Of a DNA stretch of 64,000 bases, positions 28,632 to 36,153 are shown one piece after another. This stretch comes from Allobosea lupini (GTDB taxonomy: Bacteria; Pseudomonadota; Alphaproteobacteria; Rhizobiales; Beijerinckiaceae). Numbering within the stretch: position 1 is the first letter of the stretch; every line of letters begins with the position of its first letter. The stretch covers positions 62,001 to 126,000 of the forward strand of contig NZ_FOAN01000002.1 of NCBI RefSeq assembly GCF_900109525.1, read 5' to 3'. Under the pieces are notes generated by a model. It was not told where the DNA came from. It saw only the letters and a list, made by a program, of their open reading frames with translations, and searched no databases. The position numbers were made by a program, and so were the translations under genes.

Positions 28632-29225
28632 ATGCCGCTCCAGCTCGACCCTCGCAAGACCGCCCTCGTCCTCATCGACATGCAGAAGGGAACGCTCGCC
28701 TTCCCGCTCGCACCCTATGACCGGACAACCCTGATCGCCAACACGGCCGCGCTCGGGGAGGCCTTCGCCGAGGCCGGCGGCCTGATCGTGACAGTTCGGG
28801 TCGCGTTCGCCCCCGACCGCTCCGACCTGCCGCCGCAAACGATCGATCAGCCGATGATGCTGCCACCGGGCGGCTTTCCGCCCGACTGGTCGGAACTCGC
28901 CCCCGAGATCGCCGCGCTGCCGGCCGCCGTCTGCGTCACCAAGCGGCACTGGAGCGCCTTCTACGGCACGGAACTCGACCTGCAATTGCGACGGCGGCGG
29001 ATCGAGACCGTGGCGATCGGCGGCATCGCCAGCAATTTCGGCGTCGAATCGACGGCGCGCGACGCCTGGCAGCACGGCTACGACGTAATCGTCGCCGAGG
29101 ACGCCTCGAGCTCGGTCGGCGCGGAGCTGCATGCCTTCGCCATCGCCTCGACGCTGCCGCGCGTCTCGCGGGTCCGAAGCATCGCGGAGATCATGGCAGC
29201 CCTAGTGCCGGCTGTGGCGGCCTGA
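28632..29225 (+). CDS. Isochorismatase-family hydrolase, YecD-like
   Basis: Cysteine-hydrolase-fold protein of 197 residues. The catalytic Asp is in VLIDMQKG and the Lys in VTKRHWSAFYGTELDLQLRR. At the place of the usual nucleophilic Cys (TxxCVESTARDA) it has GIASNFGVESTARDA, with Gly, exactly as in E. coli YecD, whose sequence it resembles throughout. Such Gly variants resemble isochorismatases in lacking the Cys, and their substrate is unknown. The start at 28632 follows GGAG; an ATG at 28620 is less likely. Probably controlled by the divergent TetR protein. Confidence 0.85.
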   Translation: MPLQLDPRKTALVLIDMQKGTLAFPLAPYDRTTLIANTAALGEAFAEAGGLIVTVRVAFAPDRSDLPPQTIDQPMMLPPGGFPPDWSELAPEIAALPAAVCVTKRHWSAFYGTELDLQLRRRRIETVAIGGIASNFGVESTARDAWQHGYDVIVAEDASSSVGAELHAFAIASTLPRVSRVRSIAEIMAALVPAVAA

Positions 29226-29287
29226 GCTGGTCGCCATGAACTGAGATCATGCCACCTTTGCCCTATCGCGATCGAGCCGCATTTCGC

Positions 29288-29351
29288 TTGCGCTCAGTGC
29301 ATGACGATCACATTATGTTGCAGCGCGGCACGATCTTTCCGTGCTGCAACA
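29288..29351 (+). promoter_or_regulatory. Promoter and 36-bp dyad upstream of the MFS gene
   Basis: TTGCGC (29288-29293), a 17-base spacer and CATTAT (29311-29316) form a good sigma-70-type promoter. Starting in the -10 box, 29316-29351 is a near-perfect 36-bp dyad: outer arms TGTTGCAGC / GCTGCAACA, inner CGG...CCG, centre GATC, with three mismatched pairs. It would cover the transcription start, as a repressor site does. No regulator gene is adjacent. Confidence 0.6.
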
Positions 29352-29376
29352 CAATAATCCATACCCGGATATCGTC

Positions 29377-30606
29377 ATGAGCCTCTCGAGCACGGGAGAC
29401 GCGTTCGCGCGCCCTGCCCGCTCCACTGCCGCGCCACGCATCGGCCTCACCCTGTTCGCCCTGGCGATGGGCGGCTTCGCCATCGGCACGGCCGAGTTCG
29501 CGGTGATGAGCCTGCTGCCCTATTTCTCGGTGGGACTGGGGATCGACGAGCCGACGGGCGGACATGTGATCAGCGCCTACGCCGCCGGCGTGGTGGTCGG
29601 CGCGCCGATCATCGCGGTGCTGGCGACAAGGCTCTCCCGCCGCACCTTGCTTATCGCGCTGATGGCGGCCTTCGCCCTCGGCAATGGGCTTTCGGCGCTC
29701 GCTCCGAGCTATAGCTGGATGCTGCTGTTCCGCTTCCTCAGCGGGCTGCCGCACGGCGCCTATTTCGGCGTCGCGGCGCTGGTCGCGGCCTCGCTGGTGC
29801 CGGCGAACCGGCGCGCACTCGCCGTGGCGCGGGTGATGCTCGGACTGACGATCGCGACGATCCTCGGCGTGCCCCTGGCGAACTGGCTTGGCCAGGCGCT
29901 CGGCTGGCGCTGGGGTTTTGGAGTCGTCACTGCCCTGGCGCTGACGACAGCGGTCCTGATCGCGCTGTTTGCGCCGAAGGATCGGCCTCAGTACGGCGCC
30001 AGCGCCATGCGCGAGCTCGGGGCACTGCGCCATCGCCAGCTCTGGCTGACGCTGGCGATCGGTGCCGTCGGCTTCGGCGGCCTGTTCGCGGTCTACACCT
30101 ACATCGCCTCGACGCTGATCGAGGTGACCCAGGTCTCGCCCACGGTGGTACCGGTGGTGCTGGCGATCTTCGGCCTCGGCCTGACTTTCGGGACTTTGGC
30201 TGCAGCCTGGTTGGCGGACCGGATGCCGATGGCCTCGATCGCGATCATCCTGCTCTGGACCGCCGGTTCGCTGGCGCTTTTCCCCTTCGCCGCCGGCAAT
30301 ATCTGGGCGATCTGCGTGGTCGCCTTCATGATCGGCTGCGGCGGCGGGCTCGGCACGCCCTTGCAGACCCGGCTGATGGACGTCGCGCAGGACGCGCAGA
30401 CGCTGGCAGCGGCGCTGAACCACAGCGCCTTCAACACCGCCAATGCGCTCGGCCCCTGGCTCGGCGGCATGGCGATCGCCGCCGGCCATGGCTGGACCTC
30501 GACCGGCTGGGTCGGCGTGGGCCTTGCACTCGCGGGCTTCGCGATCTGGCTGGTCACGGCGTGGGATGCGCGAAGCCGAGGCAGTGAAGCAGCCGCCGAG
30601 GCCTGA
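29377..30606 (+). CDS. MFS transporter, AraJ/DHA1-like
   Basis: Twelve-helix proton-linked exporter of 409 residues. RIGLTLFALAMGGFAIGTAEF is the typical start of AraJ/YdhP-type DHA1 transporters, and FLSGLPHGAYFGVAALVAASL is their helix 4-5 motif. ATG 29377 is preferred to the GTG at 29341, because the latter lies inside the dyad covering the transcription start. Family members export sugars, drugs or metabolites; the substrate is unknown. Likely repressed through the upstream 36-bp dyad. Confidence 0.9.
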   Translation: MSLSSTGDAFARPARSTAAPRIGLTLFALAMGGFAIGTAEFAVMSLLPYFSVGLGIDEPTGGHVISAYAAGVVVGAPIIAVLATRLSRRTLLIALMAAFALGNGLSALAPSYSWMLLFRFLSGLPHGAYFGVAALVAASLVPANRRALAVARVMLGLTIATILGVPLANWLGQALGWRWGFGVVTALALTTAVLIALFAPKDRPQYGASAMRELGALRHRQLWLTLAIGAVGFGGLFAVYTYIASTLIEVTQVSPTVVPVVLAIFGLGLTFGTLAAAWLADRMPMASIAIILLWTAGSLALFPFAAGNIWAICVVAFMIGCGGGLGTPLQTRLMDVAQDAQTLAAALNHSAFNTANALGPWLGGMAIAAGHGWTSTGWVGVGLALAGFAIWLVTAWDARSRGSEAAAEA

Positions 30607-30851
30607 AGTCAGAATCGATCTGCTATTTTAGGGTATCGAGCGCCGCTATCGTCCTTCAATTGGATCCGGCGGCCTCAAGGGGCGGGTTTCTATGTGCCCG
30701 GCGTCGGAGCAATCCATGAGGCGGATCACTCCTTGACGCTGGCGGCCATGTCATAGTTCATCATATGCGGCGGCATGCCGCTACGGCATTCTGCTGACGA
30801 CGTCGCGCCTACCCTGCCTATCCCCGCAAGATCATTCAGGAGGCGCGCCGA

Positions 30852-31388
30852 ATGCCTCTCGCGAGCAAGGTGTTGGCATTCGTCCTACCCGCCGCCCTGT
30901 GCCTGTCTTTGGCAGCGCGTGCAGCCCTCGCAGGCGAGCCCCGCTTCAGGGTCGTGATGAACTGGACCTCTGAATCGGTGTCTCCTCCCAAGAGGGAATT
31001 CTGGAATCATTTTGACATCAATTTCGCTTTCATCGGCGGTCGTCAGGTCGAGGAGCGTGTCAATAATAATCCCTCTGCGTCTGACATATATGGCCGGAAG
31101 CAGACCAAAACGATCGCGCTCGGGGACGAGTACGCGGTCGGTCGCTGGCCTGCCGTCTGGCGGGTTCTGGACGACAAGACGCTGATCCGGATCGTGGCCT
31201 ACCCGACCCACTCGTGGATCGTCCGGATCAGCACGGATGGTCAATCGTCATGCACCGCCAGATTTGAATGGCGGCTCAAGGAGGGGCTCACGGAATACCA
31301 GGGCTGGTCGGCTTCCCGAAGAACGACGACCCGCTACATCAACCCGACCGTGCGCGACTGGCGATGCGACATCCTGAGGCAGACATGA
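30852..31388 (+). CDS. Secreted hypothetical protein, 178 aa
   Basis: Exported protein with a clear signal peptide (about 1-27, LAFVLPAALCLSLAARAALA). The mature part has FRVVMNWTSESVSPPKREFWN, an NNN run, WPAVWRVLDDKTLIRIVAYP and two Cys (in SSCTARFEW and DWRCDIL) that could form a disulfide. I recognise no family. CAGGAGG precedes the start. Its base composition is visibly more AT-rich than its neighbours (for example around 31050-31100), which suggests recent acquisition. Followed 64 bases later by another secreted protein. Confidence 0.72.
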   Translation: MPLASKVLAFVLPAALCLSLAARAALAGEPRFRVVMNWTSESVSPPKREFWNHFDINFAFIGGRQVEERVNNNPSASDIYGRKQTKTIALGDEYAVGRWPAVWRVLDDKTLIRIVAYPTHSWIVRISTDGQSSCTARFEWRLKEGLTEYQGWSASRRTTTRYINPTVRDWRCDILRQT

Positions 31389-31452
31389 GCTTCTGCCTCA
31401 TGCTGGCGACGGGCTGGTCTAGCGAAGCAACTTGATGGTCTGGGAGCGCTGC

Positions 31453-31824
31453 ATGCTTCGGGCGTGCCTCGCTTCAATGATCGCGATCGCGGCGCTGATG
31501 ATCTCGGCGAACGCCTTCGCCGAATGCCGCGTCACCGGGCCGAAATGGTATCTCCACACCAACGACAGGGTGACGCTGAAAGCCGAGATGGACTCGCAGG
31601 GCTGCGGCCATAGCTATGGCGTGGCCGGGACCTGGCGCATGGACAAGCTCGTGGTGATGAAGCCGCCGTCGAACGGGCAGTTGCGCCAGATCGGCGAAGT
31701 CACCTTCTACTACATTCCAAAAGCCGGCTTCAGGGGGACGGACAACTACGTCCTCTATATCTGCGGCAAGGACACATGGGGTTCCGGCTGCGCGCGGCTG
31801 AACTACGAAGCGACGGTCGACTAG
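31453..31824 (+). CDS. Secreted hypothetical protein with an Ig-like/cadherin-like segment, 123 aa
   Basis: Exported small protein with a signal peptide ending NAFA and a mature part of about 95 residues. FYYIPKAGFRGTDNYVLYICG resembles the repeated YxPxxGFxGTDxFxYxV strand pattern of bacterial Ig-like domains. Four Cys in the mature part could form two disulfides. The start at 31453 has GGGAG 8 bases before; an ATG at 31432 lacks a site. Function unknown; pairing with the previous secreted protein suggests a common role outside the cytoplasm. Confidence 0.7.
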   Translation: MLRACLASMIAIAALMISANAFAECRVTGPKWYLHTNDRVTLKAEMDSQGCGHSYGVAGTWRMDKLVVMKPPSNGQLRQIGEVTFYYIPKAGFRGTDNYVLYICGKDTWGSGCARLNYEATVD

Positions 31825-31840
31825 ATCTTGGCTCTCCGAC

Positions 31841-32443
31841 TCACGGCCCGCCTCGCGCCGCGATCAGGCGCATCGCGACAGGAATCGAGGCCTGCCCGGC
31901 CTCGAGCTGGTCGGTCAGCACGTAGAACCAGTTGAAGCCGATATAGAGCGCGAGCCTGGCCTCGACCTCCTCGGCCGGAATGTCGCCGCGCGCCGCAGCC
32001 GCGGTGAAGAGGCCGCGGACGTCCTGCAACCGCTCCGGCAGAAATTTCTCGCGCAAGGCCGCGAGCGCATGGGGATCGCTCTGGGCCTCGGCCAGCAGCG
32101 CCCGGAAAGTGCGCCCGGAGGGCGTGCCGCACCAGAAGCTCCAGAGCGCGCTCGTATGAGCGATGAGGTCCTGGGCCAGGTCCCCGCTCGGCACGGCCCT
32201 GATGCCTGCCTTCTCGGCGGCATAGACCTCCATCAGCAGATCGGCGCGGTTCTTCCACCAGCGATAGATCGTCGGCTTGCCGGCGCCGGCGCGGCGCGAG
32301 ACCGCATCGATCGAGAAGCCGGCATAGCCCTCCTCCGCCAGCACGGCGCGGGCGGCAGCGAGGATCGCCGCCTGCGAAGCCGGGTTCCGCCGCGCACCGA
32401 TCGACGCGCGGCGAACCGGAGTTGCGGCTTTTCCGGCCTTCAT
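31841..32443 (-). CDS. TetR/AcrR-family repressor
   Basis: Regulator of 200 residues with an N-terminal helix-turn-helix (ILAAARAVLAEEGYAGFS, then VSRRAGAGKPTIYRWWKNRADLL) and a C-terminal TetR ligand domain (FTAAAARGDIPAEEVEARLALY). The YRWWKNRADLL recognition helix is of the AcrR-type group. ATG 32443 is preferred to a start at 32518, which adds an Arg-rich tail. It is divergent from a small membrane protein across a perfect 16-bp palindrome (32575-32590) and likely represses it. Confidence 0.92.
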   Translation of the reverse strand: MKAGKAATPVRRASIGARRNPASQAAILAAARAVLAEEGYAGFSIDAVSRRAGAGKPTIYRWWKNRADLLMEVYAAEKAGIRAVPSGDLAQDLIAHTSALWSFWCGTPSGRTFRALLAEAQSDPHALAALREKFLPERLQDVRGLFTAAAARGDIPAEEVEARLALYIGFNWFYVLTDQLEAGQASIPVAMRLIAARGGP

Positions 32444-32536
32444 GATCGCGACCCTTCTTCGTCGGTCCTGCGACAGCGCTTTTGGCCCGCCCGCGGCAAG
32501 CACGTTCCCTGCAAGCACGATCTTGCAGCAGACGGC

Positions 32537-32590
32537 TTGATATCGAAACGGGCCGTATCTATCAATAGTAACGAAACGGAACGTTCCGTT
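32537..32590 (+). promoter_or_regulatory. Promoter and TetR-type operator
   Basis: TTGATA (32537-32542), a 17-base spacer and TATCAA (32560-32565) form a promoter toward the small membrane protein at 32603. Ten bases further, AACGGAACGTTCCGTT (32575-32590) is a perfect 16-bp palindrome of the ACGGAAC-GTTCCGT kind bound by many TetR/AcrR repressors. It would overlap the transcription start. The gene at 31841-32443 is the expected repressor. Confidence 0.7.
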
Positions 32591-32602
32591 ATGGAGATGA
32601 CC

Positions 32603-32809
32603 ATGACCACCCTCACCCGCAACCCCATTCTCGCCCGCCTGCGCTTCCTGGGAACGCTGATGCTGGGCGCCTATCTGCTGATCAACGCCATACTCGCCCT
32701 GCTGGCGCCGCTGACGCCCGGCTGGTCGACCTGGTCGGTGACGGCGCTGGCCGTGCCGCCGATGGTGCTCGGCATGGTCTATCTCGTCATTCCGATCGCC
32801 CGGCGCTGA
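32603..32809 (+). CDS. Small two-helix membrane protein, TetR-controlled
   Basis: Protein of 68 residues with two membrane helices (LGTLMLGAYLLINAILALLAP and TALAVPPMVLGMVYLVIPIA) and a basic N terminus. GGAGATG precedes the ATG at 32603 at good spacing; the ATG at 32591 would be inside the ribosome binding site. It is the only gene behind a promoter with a strong TetR-type operator, so it is probably induced by the ligand of the divergent TetR. Family unknown; too small for a full transporter unless it oligomerises. Confidence 0.72.
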   Translation: MTTLTRNPILARLRFLGTLMLGAYLLINAILALLAPLTPGWSTWSVTALAVPPMVLGMVYLVIPIARR

Positions 32810-32828
32810 GACGGCCTCCAGCTCCGGC

Positions 32829-32858
32829 CCGAATCTGTCGCCTTAGCGACAGATTCGG
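32829..32858. repeat. Perfect 13-bp hairpin with 4-base loop
   Basis: CCGAATCTGTCGC / GCGACAGATTCGG around CTTA. It lies 20 bases after the stop of the small membrane protein but has no T run, so it is either a non-canonical terminator/stability hairpin or a copy of a dispersed palindromic element. No second copy was seen in the window. Confidence 0.6.
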
Positions 32859-32934
32859 CTGCCACCCACGAGAAGGGCGGCCTGCCTCGGCTGCTTTTGC
32901 AACTCTACCCTCGAAGGAACGAGGGAGGACCGCC

Positions 32935-33036
32935 ATGAACGCGACCGTGCTCGAAGGGCAAGCCTGTGCACCGAACGGCGCACCGGATTGGCAGCCGAAA
33001 CGCTGCAACAGCGTCTCCACGTCAGGAGCGCGCTGA
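32935..33036 (+). CDS. Possible 33-aa leader or small protein
   Basis: Very short reading frame beginning MNATVLEGQACAPNGAPDW and ending in an Arg/Ser-rich tail. Its only support is a strong ribosome binding site, GAGGGAGGACCGCC before ATG. It contains no run of a single amino acid to suggest attenuation and no membrane helix. It could be a small protein, a leader peptide for the downstream ABC operon, or chance. Confidence 0.25.
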   Translation: MNATVLEGQACAPNGAPDWQPKRCNSVSTSGAR

Positions 33037-33271
33037 CCCGAGTGACAAAATCCGTGTGCAGCCGCCTTGGCCCCTGCAGCGCAAATCGGTCGCCACAACC
33101 TGTTTTCACCAATAAGAACAGCGCCTTGCCTTGCACCATCCTTGTGCAGGCACGCTCGGAAAAGCTGCAAGAGGCTACTTGCGGCCCGCCCCGATGATCG
33201 CACAAGCTGTCGCGCACAAGCCGATGCGGGAACTCGAAACGCCCGGTTGGCCAAACCCAAGGGGAGGTCCC

Positions 33272-34045
33272 ATGAAAGGTTTCGCAAAGTTCTTCGCAGC
33301 CGCAGCGCTCACCGTTGCCGGCGCCACCGGGGCGCTCGCCCAGGCGAAGGAATGGAAGGAAGTCCGAATCGGCACGGAGGGCGCCTATCCGCCCTACAAC
33401 AACCTCAACGCCAAGAAGGAGCTGGAAGGCTTCGAGATCGATTACGGCAACCTTCTCTGCGAGAAGATGAAGGTGAAGTGCACCTGGGTCGTGCAGGATT
33501 GGGACGGCATCATCCCGGCGCTGCAGGCGAACAAGTACGACATCATCCTGGCCGGCATGAACGCCACCGAGGAACGCAAGAAGCAGGTCGACTTCACTAC
33601 GCCTTACAGCAAGACGCCGATCTGGATGATCGGCCCCAAGAGCACCGCTTCCAGCGACATCTCGCCGGCCACACTGAAGGGCAAGTCGATCGGCGCGCAG
33701 GGCTCGACCATCCACGCCAACTATGTCGAGAAGTTCTACAAGGACTCGACCGCGCGCCTCTACCCGACCCAGGAAGAGGCCAATCTCGACCTGCTCAACG
33801 GCCGCCTCGACTATATCGTCGCCGACGCGCTCGCCCTCGCCGACTTCCTGAAGGGACAGGGCAAGGATTGCTGCAAGAAGATCGCCGAGGTGACCCGCGA
33901 CGACGCGATCCATGGTGCGGGCGTCGCCGGCGCGGTGCGCAAGGCCGATACCGCGCTGAAGGACCTGTTCAACAAGGCGATCGCCGAGACCGTCGCCGAC
34001 GGCTCGCTGAAGAAGCTCGAGGACAAGTGGTTCAAGTACGAGTGA
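33272..34045 (+). CDS. Polar amino-acid ABC transporter binding protein
   Basis: Periplasmic binding protein of 257 residues with a signal peptide (about 1-23, AGATGALAQ). The lobes match the lysine-arginine-ornithine/histidine family: RIGTEGAYPPYNNLNAKKELEGFEIDYGN (split), DWDGIIPALQANKYDIILAGM and ERKKQVDFTTPY. These residues usually bind the amino and carboxyl groups of a polar or basic amino acid. GGGGAGG is 5 bases before ATG 33272. Two permeases follow after a hairpin. Confidence 0.92.
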   Translation: MKGFAKFFAAAALTVAGATGALAQAKEWKEVRIGTEGAYPPYNNLNAKKELEGFEIDYGNLLCEKMKVKCTWVVQDWDGIIPALQANKYDIILAGMNATEERKKQVDFTTPYSKTPIWMIGPKSTASSDISPATLKGKSIGAQGSTIHANYVEKFYKDSTARLYPTQEEANLDLLNGRLDYIVADALALADFLKGQGKDCCKKIAEVTRDDAIHGAGVAGAVRKADTALKDLFNKAIAETVADGSLKKLEDKWFKYE

Positions 34046-34061
34046 TCTGACACCCGCTGAC

Positions 34062-34096
34062 GCCCGCTCGCCGGCCGCTCCAGGCCGGCGGGCTTT
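34062..34096 (+). terminator. Intercistronic hairpin between binding protein and permeases
   Basis: 8-bp core CGCCGGCC / GGCCGGCG with a 6-base loop, extendable by GCCC/GGGC with a bulge, followed by TTTATCC. Such partial terminators after a binding protein gene commonly keep its mRNA more abundant than that of the permeases. Confidence 0.55.
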
Positions 34097-34120
34097 ATCC
34101 TCTCGCGCGCCGGCTCTCCC

Positions 34121-34831
34121 ATGTTCGACAAATTCGCACTGCTCGGTTTCGGCCCCGGCGGCTGGGGCTGGGCCCTGCTGCAAGGCGCGGCCAACACCAT
34201 CTCGGTCGCGCTCGCGACCCTGCCCTTCGGCCTGGCGCTCGGCCTGATCATCGCGCTTTGGAAGCGCTCCGACAGCATGCTGCTGCGCTCGCTGGCGACG
34301 ATCTACACCACCGTCTTCCGCGGCGTGCCCGAGCTGCTGACGCTCTACATCATCTATTTCGGCATCCAGGTGCTGGTGCAGAAGGTCTGGACCGGCTTCT
34401 CGATCCCGCCCTTCGTCGCCGGCATGGTCGCGCTCGGCATGGTGCTCGCCGCCTTCTCCAGCGAGGTCTGGGTCGGCGCGCTGAACTCGATCCAGAAGGG
34501 CCAGCGCGAGGCTGCGGCGGCGCTCGGCCTGTCGAAGGCGCAGGCCTTCCGGCTCGTCGTCTTCCCGCAACTGATCCGCGTCGCCCTGCCCGGCCTCGGC
34601 AACAACTGGATGGTGCTGCTGAAGGAGACCTCGCTGATCTCGGTGATCACGCTGCAGGACATCATGTTCATCGCGACGCGCGCCAATGTTGTCACCAAGG
34701 AGCCGTTCCTGTTCTTCGGCACAGCGATGATGCTCTATTTCTTCTTCTCGCTGGTCTCGGCCTGGGGCATCGGCAAGCTCGAGCAACGCACCAATCGCGG
34801 CTTCGCCGCTTTCGGCGGAGCGACGCGATGA
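34121..34831 (+). CDS. Amino-acid ABC transporter permease, HisQ-like
   Basis: Membrane subunit of 236 residues with about five helices. The N-terminal GAANTISVALATLPFGLALGLII-type segment and RGVPELLTLYIIYFG match the His/Glu/Gln/Arg/opine permease family. The EAA loop that contacts the ATPase is QREAAAALGLSKAQAFRLVVFPQ. Overlaps the second permease by 4 bases. Confidence 0.92.
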   Translation: MFDKFALLGFGPGGWGWALLQGAANTISVALATLPFGLALGLIIALWKRSDSMLLRSLATIYTTVFRGVPELLTLYIIYFGIQVLVQKVWTGFSIPPFVAGMVALGMVLAAFSSEVWVGALNSIQKGQREAAAALGLSKAQAFRLVVFPQLIRVALPGLGNNWMVLLKETSLISVITLQDIMFIATRANVVTKEPFLFFGTAMMLYFFFSLVSAWGIGKLEQRTNRGFAAFGGATR

Positions 34832-35544
34832 CCTGGTGCGAATATCCCGGCTACCTGATCGGCAGCGAGGTCCTGCAGAACTATGGCTGCCGCATGGCCA
34901 GCGGCCTCGGCATCACATTCCAGCTGGTCGTGCTCTCGGTCGCGTTAGGCTTCGTGCTGGCGCTCGGCCTCGCCATCGCCAGGCTCTACGGGCCGCGCTG
35001 GGCGCAGATCGCGATCAACGGCTACACCACCTTCTTCCGCGGCACGCCGCTGCTCTGCCAGCTCTTCCTGGTCTATTACGGCTTCGGCCAGCTCCGGGTG
35101 TTCTGGCAGGATATCGGGCTGTGGTGGTTCTTCCGCGAGCCGTTCTACTGCGCGCTTTTCACCTTCACCATCAACACCGCCGCCTATCAGGCCGAGATTC
35201 TGCGCGGCGCGATCCAGTCGATCCCGCGCGGCCAGTTCGAAGGGGCGCTGGCGCTCGGCCTGCATCGCTGGGCGACCTTGCGCCGGGTGATCCTGCCGCA
35301 GGCGATGATCCTGGCGCTGCGTCCGCTCGGCAACGAGCTGATCGTGATGATCAAGGCGAGCGCCATCGCCTCGCTGGTGACGCTGTTCGACCTGATGGGC
35401 GCGACGCGCCTCGCCTTCGCCCGCTCCTTCGACCTGTCGATCTACCTCTATGCGGCGCTGATCTATCTCGTGCTGACTGAGATCATCCGCCGGGTCTGGG
35501 ACCGGATCGAGCTGCGGCTGACGCGGCATATGGCGTTGAGGTGA
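34828..35544 (+). CDS. Amino-acid ABC transporter permease, HisM-like
   Basis: Second membrane subunit, 238 residues, with YTTFFRGTPLLCQLFLVYYGFGQ (the family RGTPLLxQL motif) and the EAA loop GQFEGALALGLHRWATLRRVILPQ. ATG 34828 overlaps the previous stop (ATGA). No ATPase gene follows: the next gene is a ParD antitoxin. The operon must therefore use an ATPase encoded elsewhere, possibly a shared one such as that at 58658-59452. Confidence 0.92.
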   Translation: MTWCEYPGYLIGSEVLQNYGCRMASGLGITFQLVVLSVALGFVLALGLAIARLYGPRWAQIAINGYTTFFRGTPLLCQLFLVYYGFGQLRVFWQDIGLWWFFREPFYCALFTFTINTAAYQAEILRGAIQSIPRGQFEGALALGLHRWATLRRVILPQAMILALRPLGNELIVMIKASAIASLVTLFDLMGATRLAFARSFDLSIYLYAALIYLVLTEIIRRVWDRIELRLTRHMALR

Positions 35545-35557
35545 CGCTACGGAGAAT

Positions 35558-35587
35558 TTGACAATCTTTGCCAATCCCCGCCATATT
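35558..35587 (+). promoter_or_regulatory. Sigma-70-type promoter of parDE
   Basis: TTGACA (35558-35563), an 18-base spacer and CATATT (35582-35587), ending 20 bases before the antitoxin ATG. It gives the toxin-antitoxin pair its own promoter inside the space after the ABC permease. Confidence 0.55.
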
Positions 35588-35607
35588 CGATGAAGTGGAG
35601 ATCGAAC

Positions 35608-35862
35608 ATGGCGACGATGAACGTGTCCTTGCCGGCCTCGATGAAGGACTGGGTCGAGGCCCAGACCGAGACCGGTCGCTATGCCAATGCGAGCGACTAT
35701 GTACGTGACCTGATCCGGCGGGATCAGGAGCGCAACGACAAGATCGCTGCGATGCAGCGCTTCGTCGATGAAGGCCTGAACAGCGGGATAGGCACGCGTT
35801 CAGGCGATCAGCTCTTCGCTGCCGCCCTCCAGCGCACCGCGACACCGCCCGGCAATCGATAG
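35608..35862 (+). CDS. ParD-type antitoxin
   Basis: Antitoxin of 84 residues. The N-terminal ribbon-helix-helix, MATMNVSLPASMKDWVEAQ...RYANASDYVRDLIRR, is typical of ParD and serves DNA binding and autorepression; the C-terminal part wraps the toxin. ATG 35608 follows GTGGAG; an ATG at 35590 is less likely. Its TAG stop overlaps the GTG start of the toxin by one base. Confidence 0.92.
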   Translation: MATMNVSLPASMKDWVEAQTETGRYANASDYVRDLIRRDQERNDKIAAMQRFVDEGLNSGIGTRSGDQLFAAALQRTATPPGNR

Positions 35863-36149
35863 TGGGCTTTCGCCTGTCGCTAGCGGCAGAAGAAGACATC
35901 ATCGGCATTGCCGAGCAGGGAATACGACTGCTCGGTCCGCTTCAGGCCAAGCACTATCACGATGAGTTATTGGCGATCTTCGCCATGATCGCCGTCTATC
36001 TTCGTATCGCGCGCGAACGCTTTGAACTGTCGCCGCCGATGCGCATCTACCCATTCAAGGCGCACCTTGTCGTCTATCGTGTCGACGAAAACGGCGATGT
36101 CCTGATCGCGCGTATCCGCCACGCCCATGAAGATTGGGGCGAAACCTGA
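35862..36149 (+). CDS. ParE/RelE-superfamily toxin
   Basis: Toxin of 95 residues in the RelE/ParE fold; ParE members inhibit DNA gyrase. Typical features are RLSLAAEEDIIGIAEQGI at the start, HYHDELLAIFAMIA in helix 2 and the C-terminal strands MRIYPFKAHLVVYRV and VLIARIRHAHEDW. It uses a GTG start (TAGTG junction), which should couple its synthesis to that of the antitoxin. Confidence 0.9.
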   Translation: MGFRLSLAAEEDIIGIAEQGIRLLGPLQAKHYHDELLAIFAMIAVYLRIARERFELSPPMRIYPFKAHLVVYRVDENGDVLIARIRHAHEDWGET

Positions 36150-36153
36150 CCGT

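Larger units (their letters stand above)
32810..33271. other. 462-base intergenic region
   Basis: Between the small membrane protein and the amino-acid binding protein. It holds a strong hairpin (32829-32858), a possible 33-codon leader reading frame (32935-33036), and presumably the promoter of the ABC operon, which I could not pin down. No RNA gene recognised. Confidence 0.5.
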
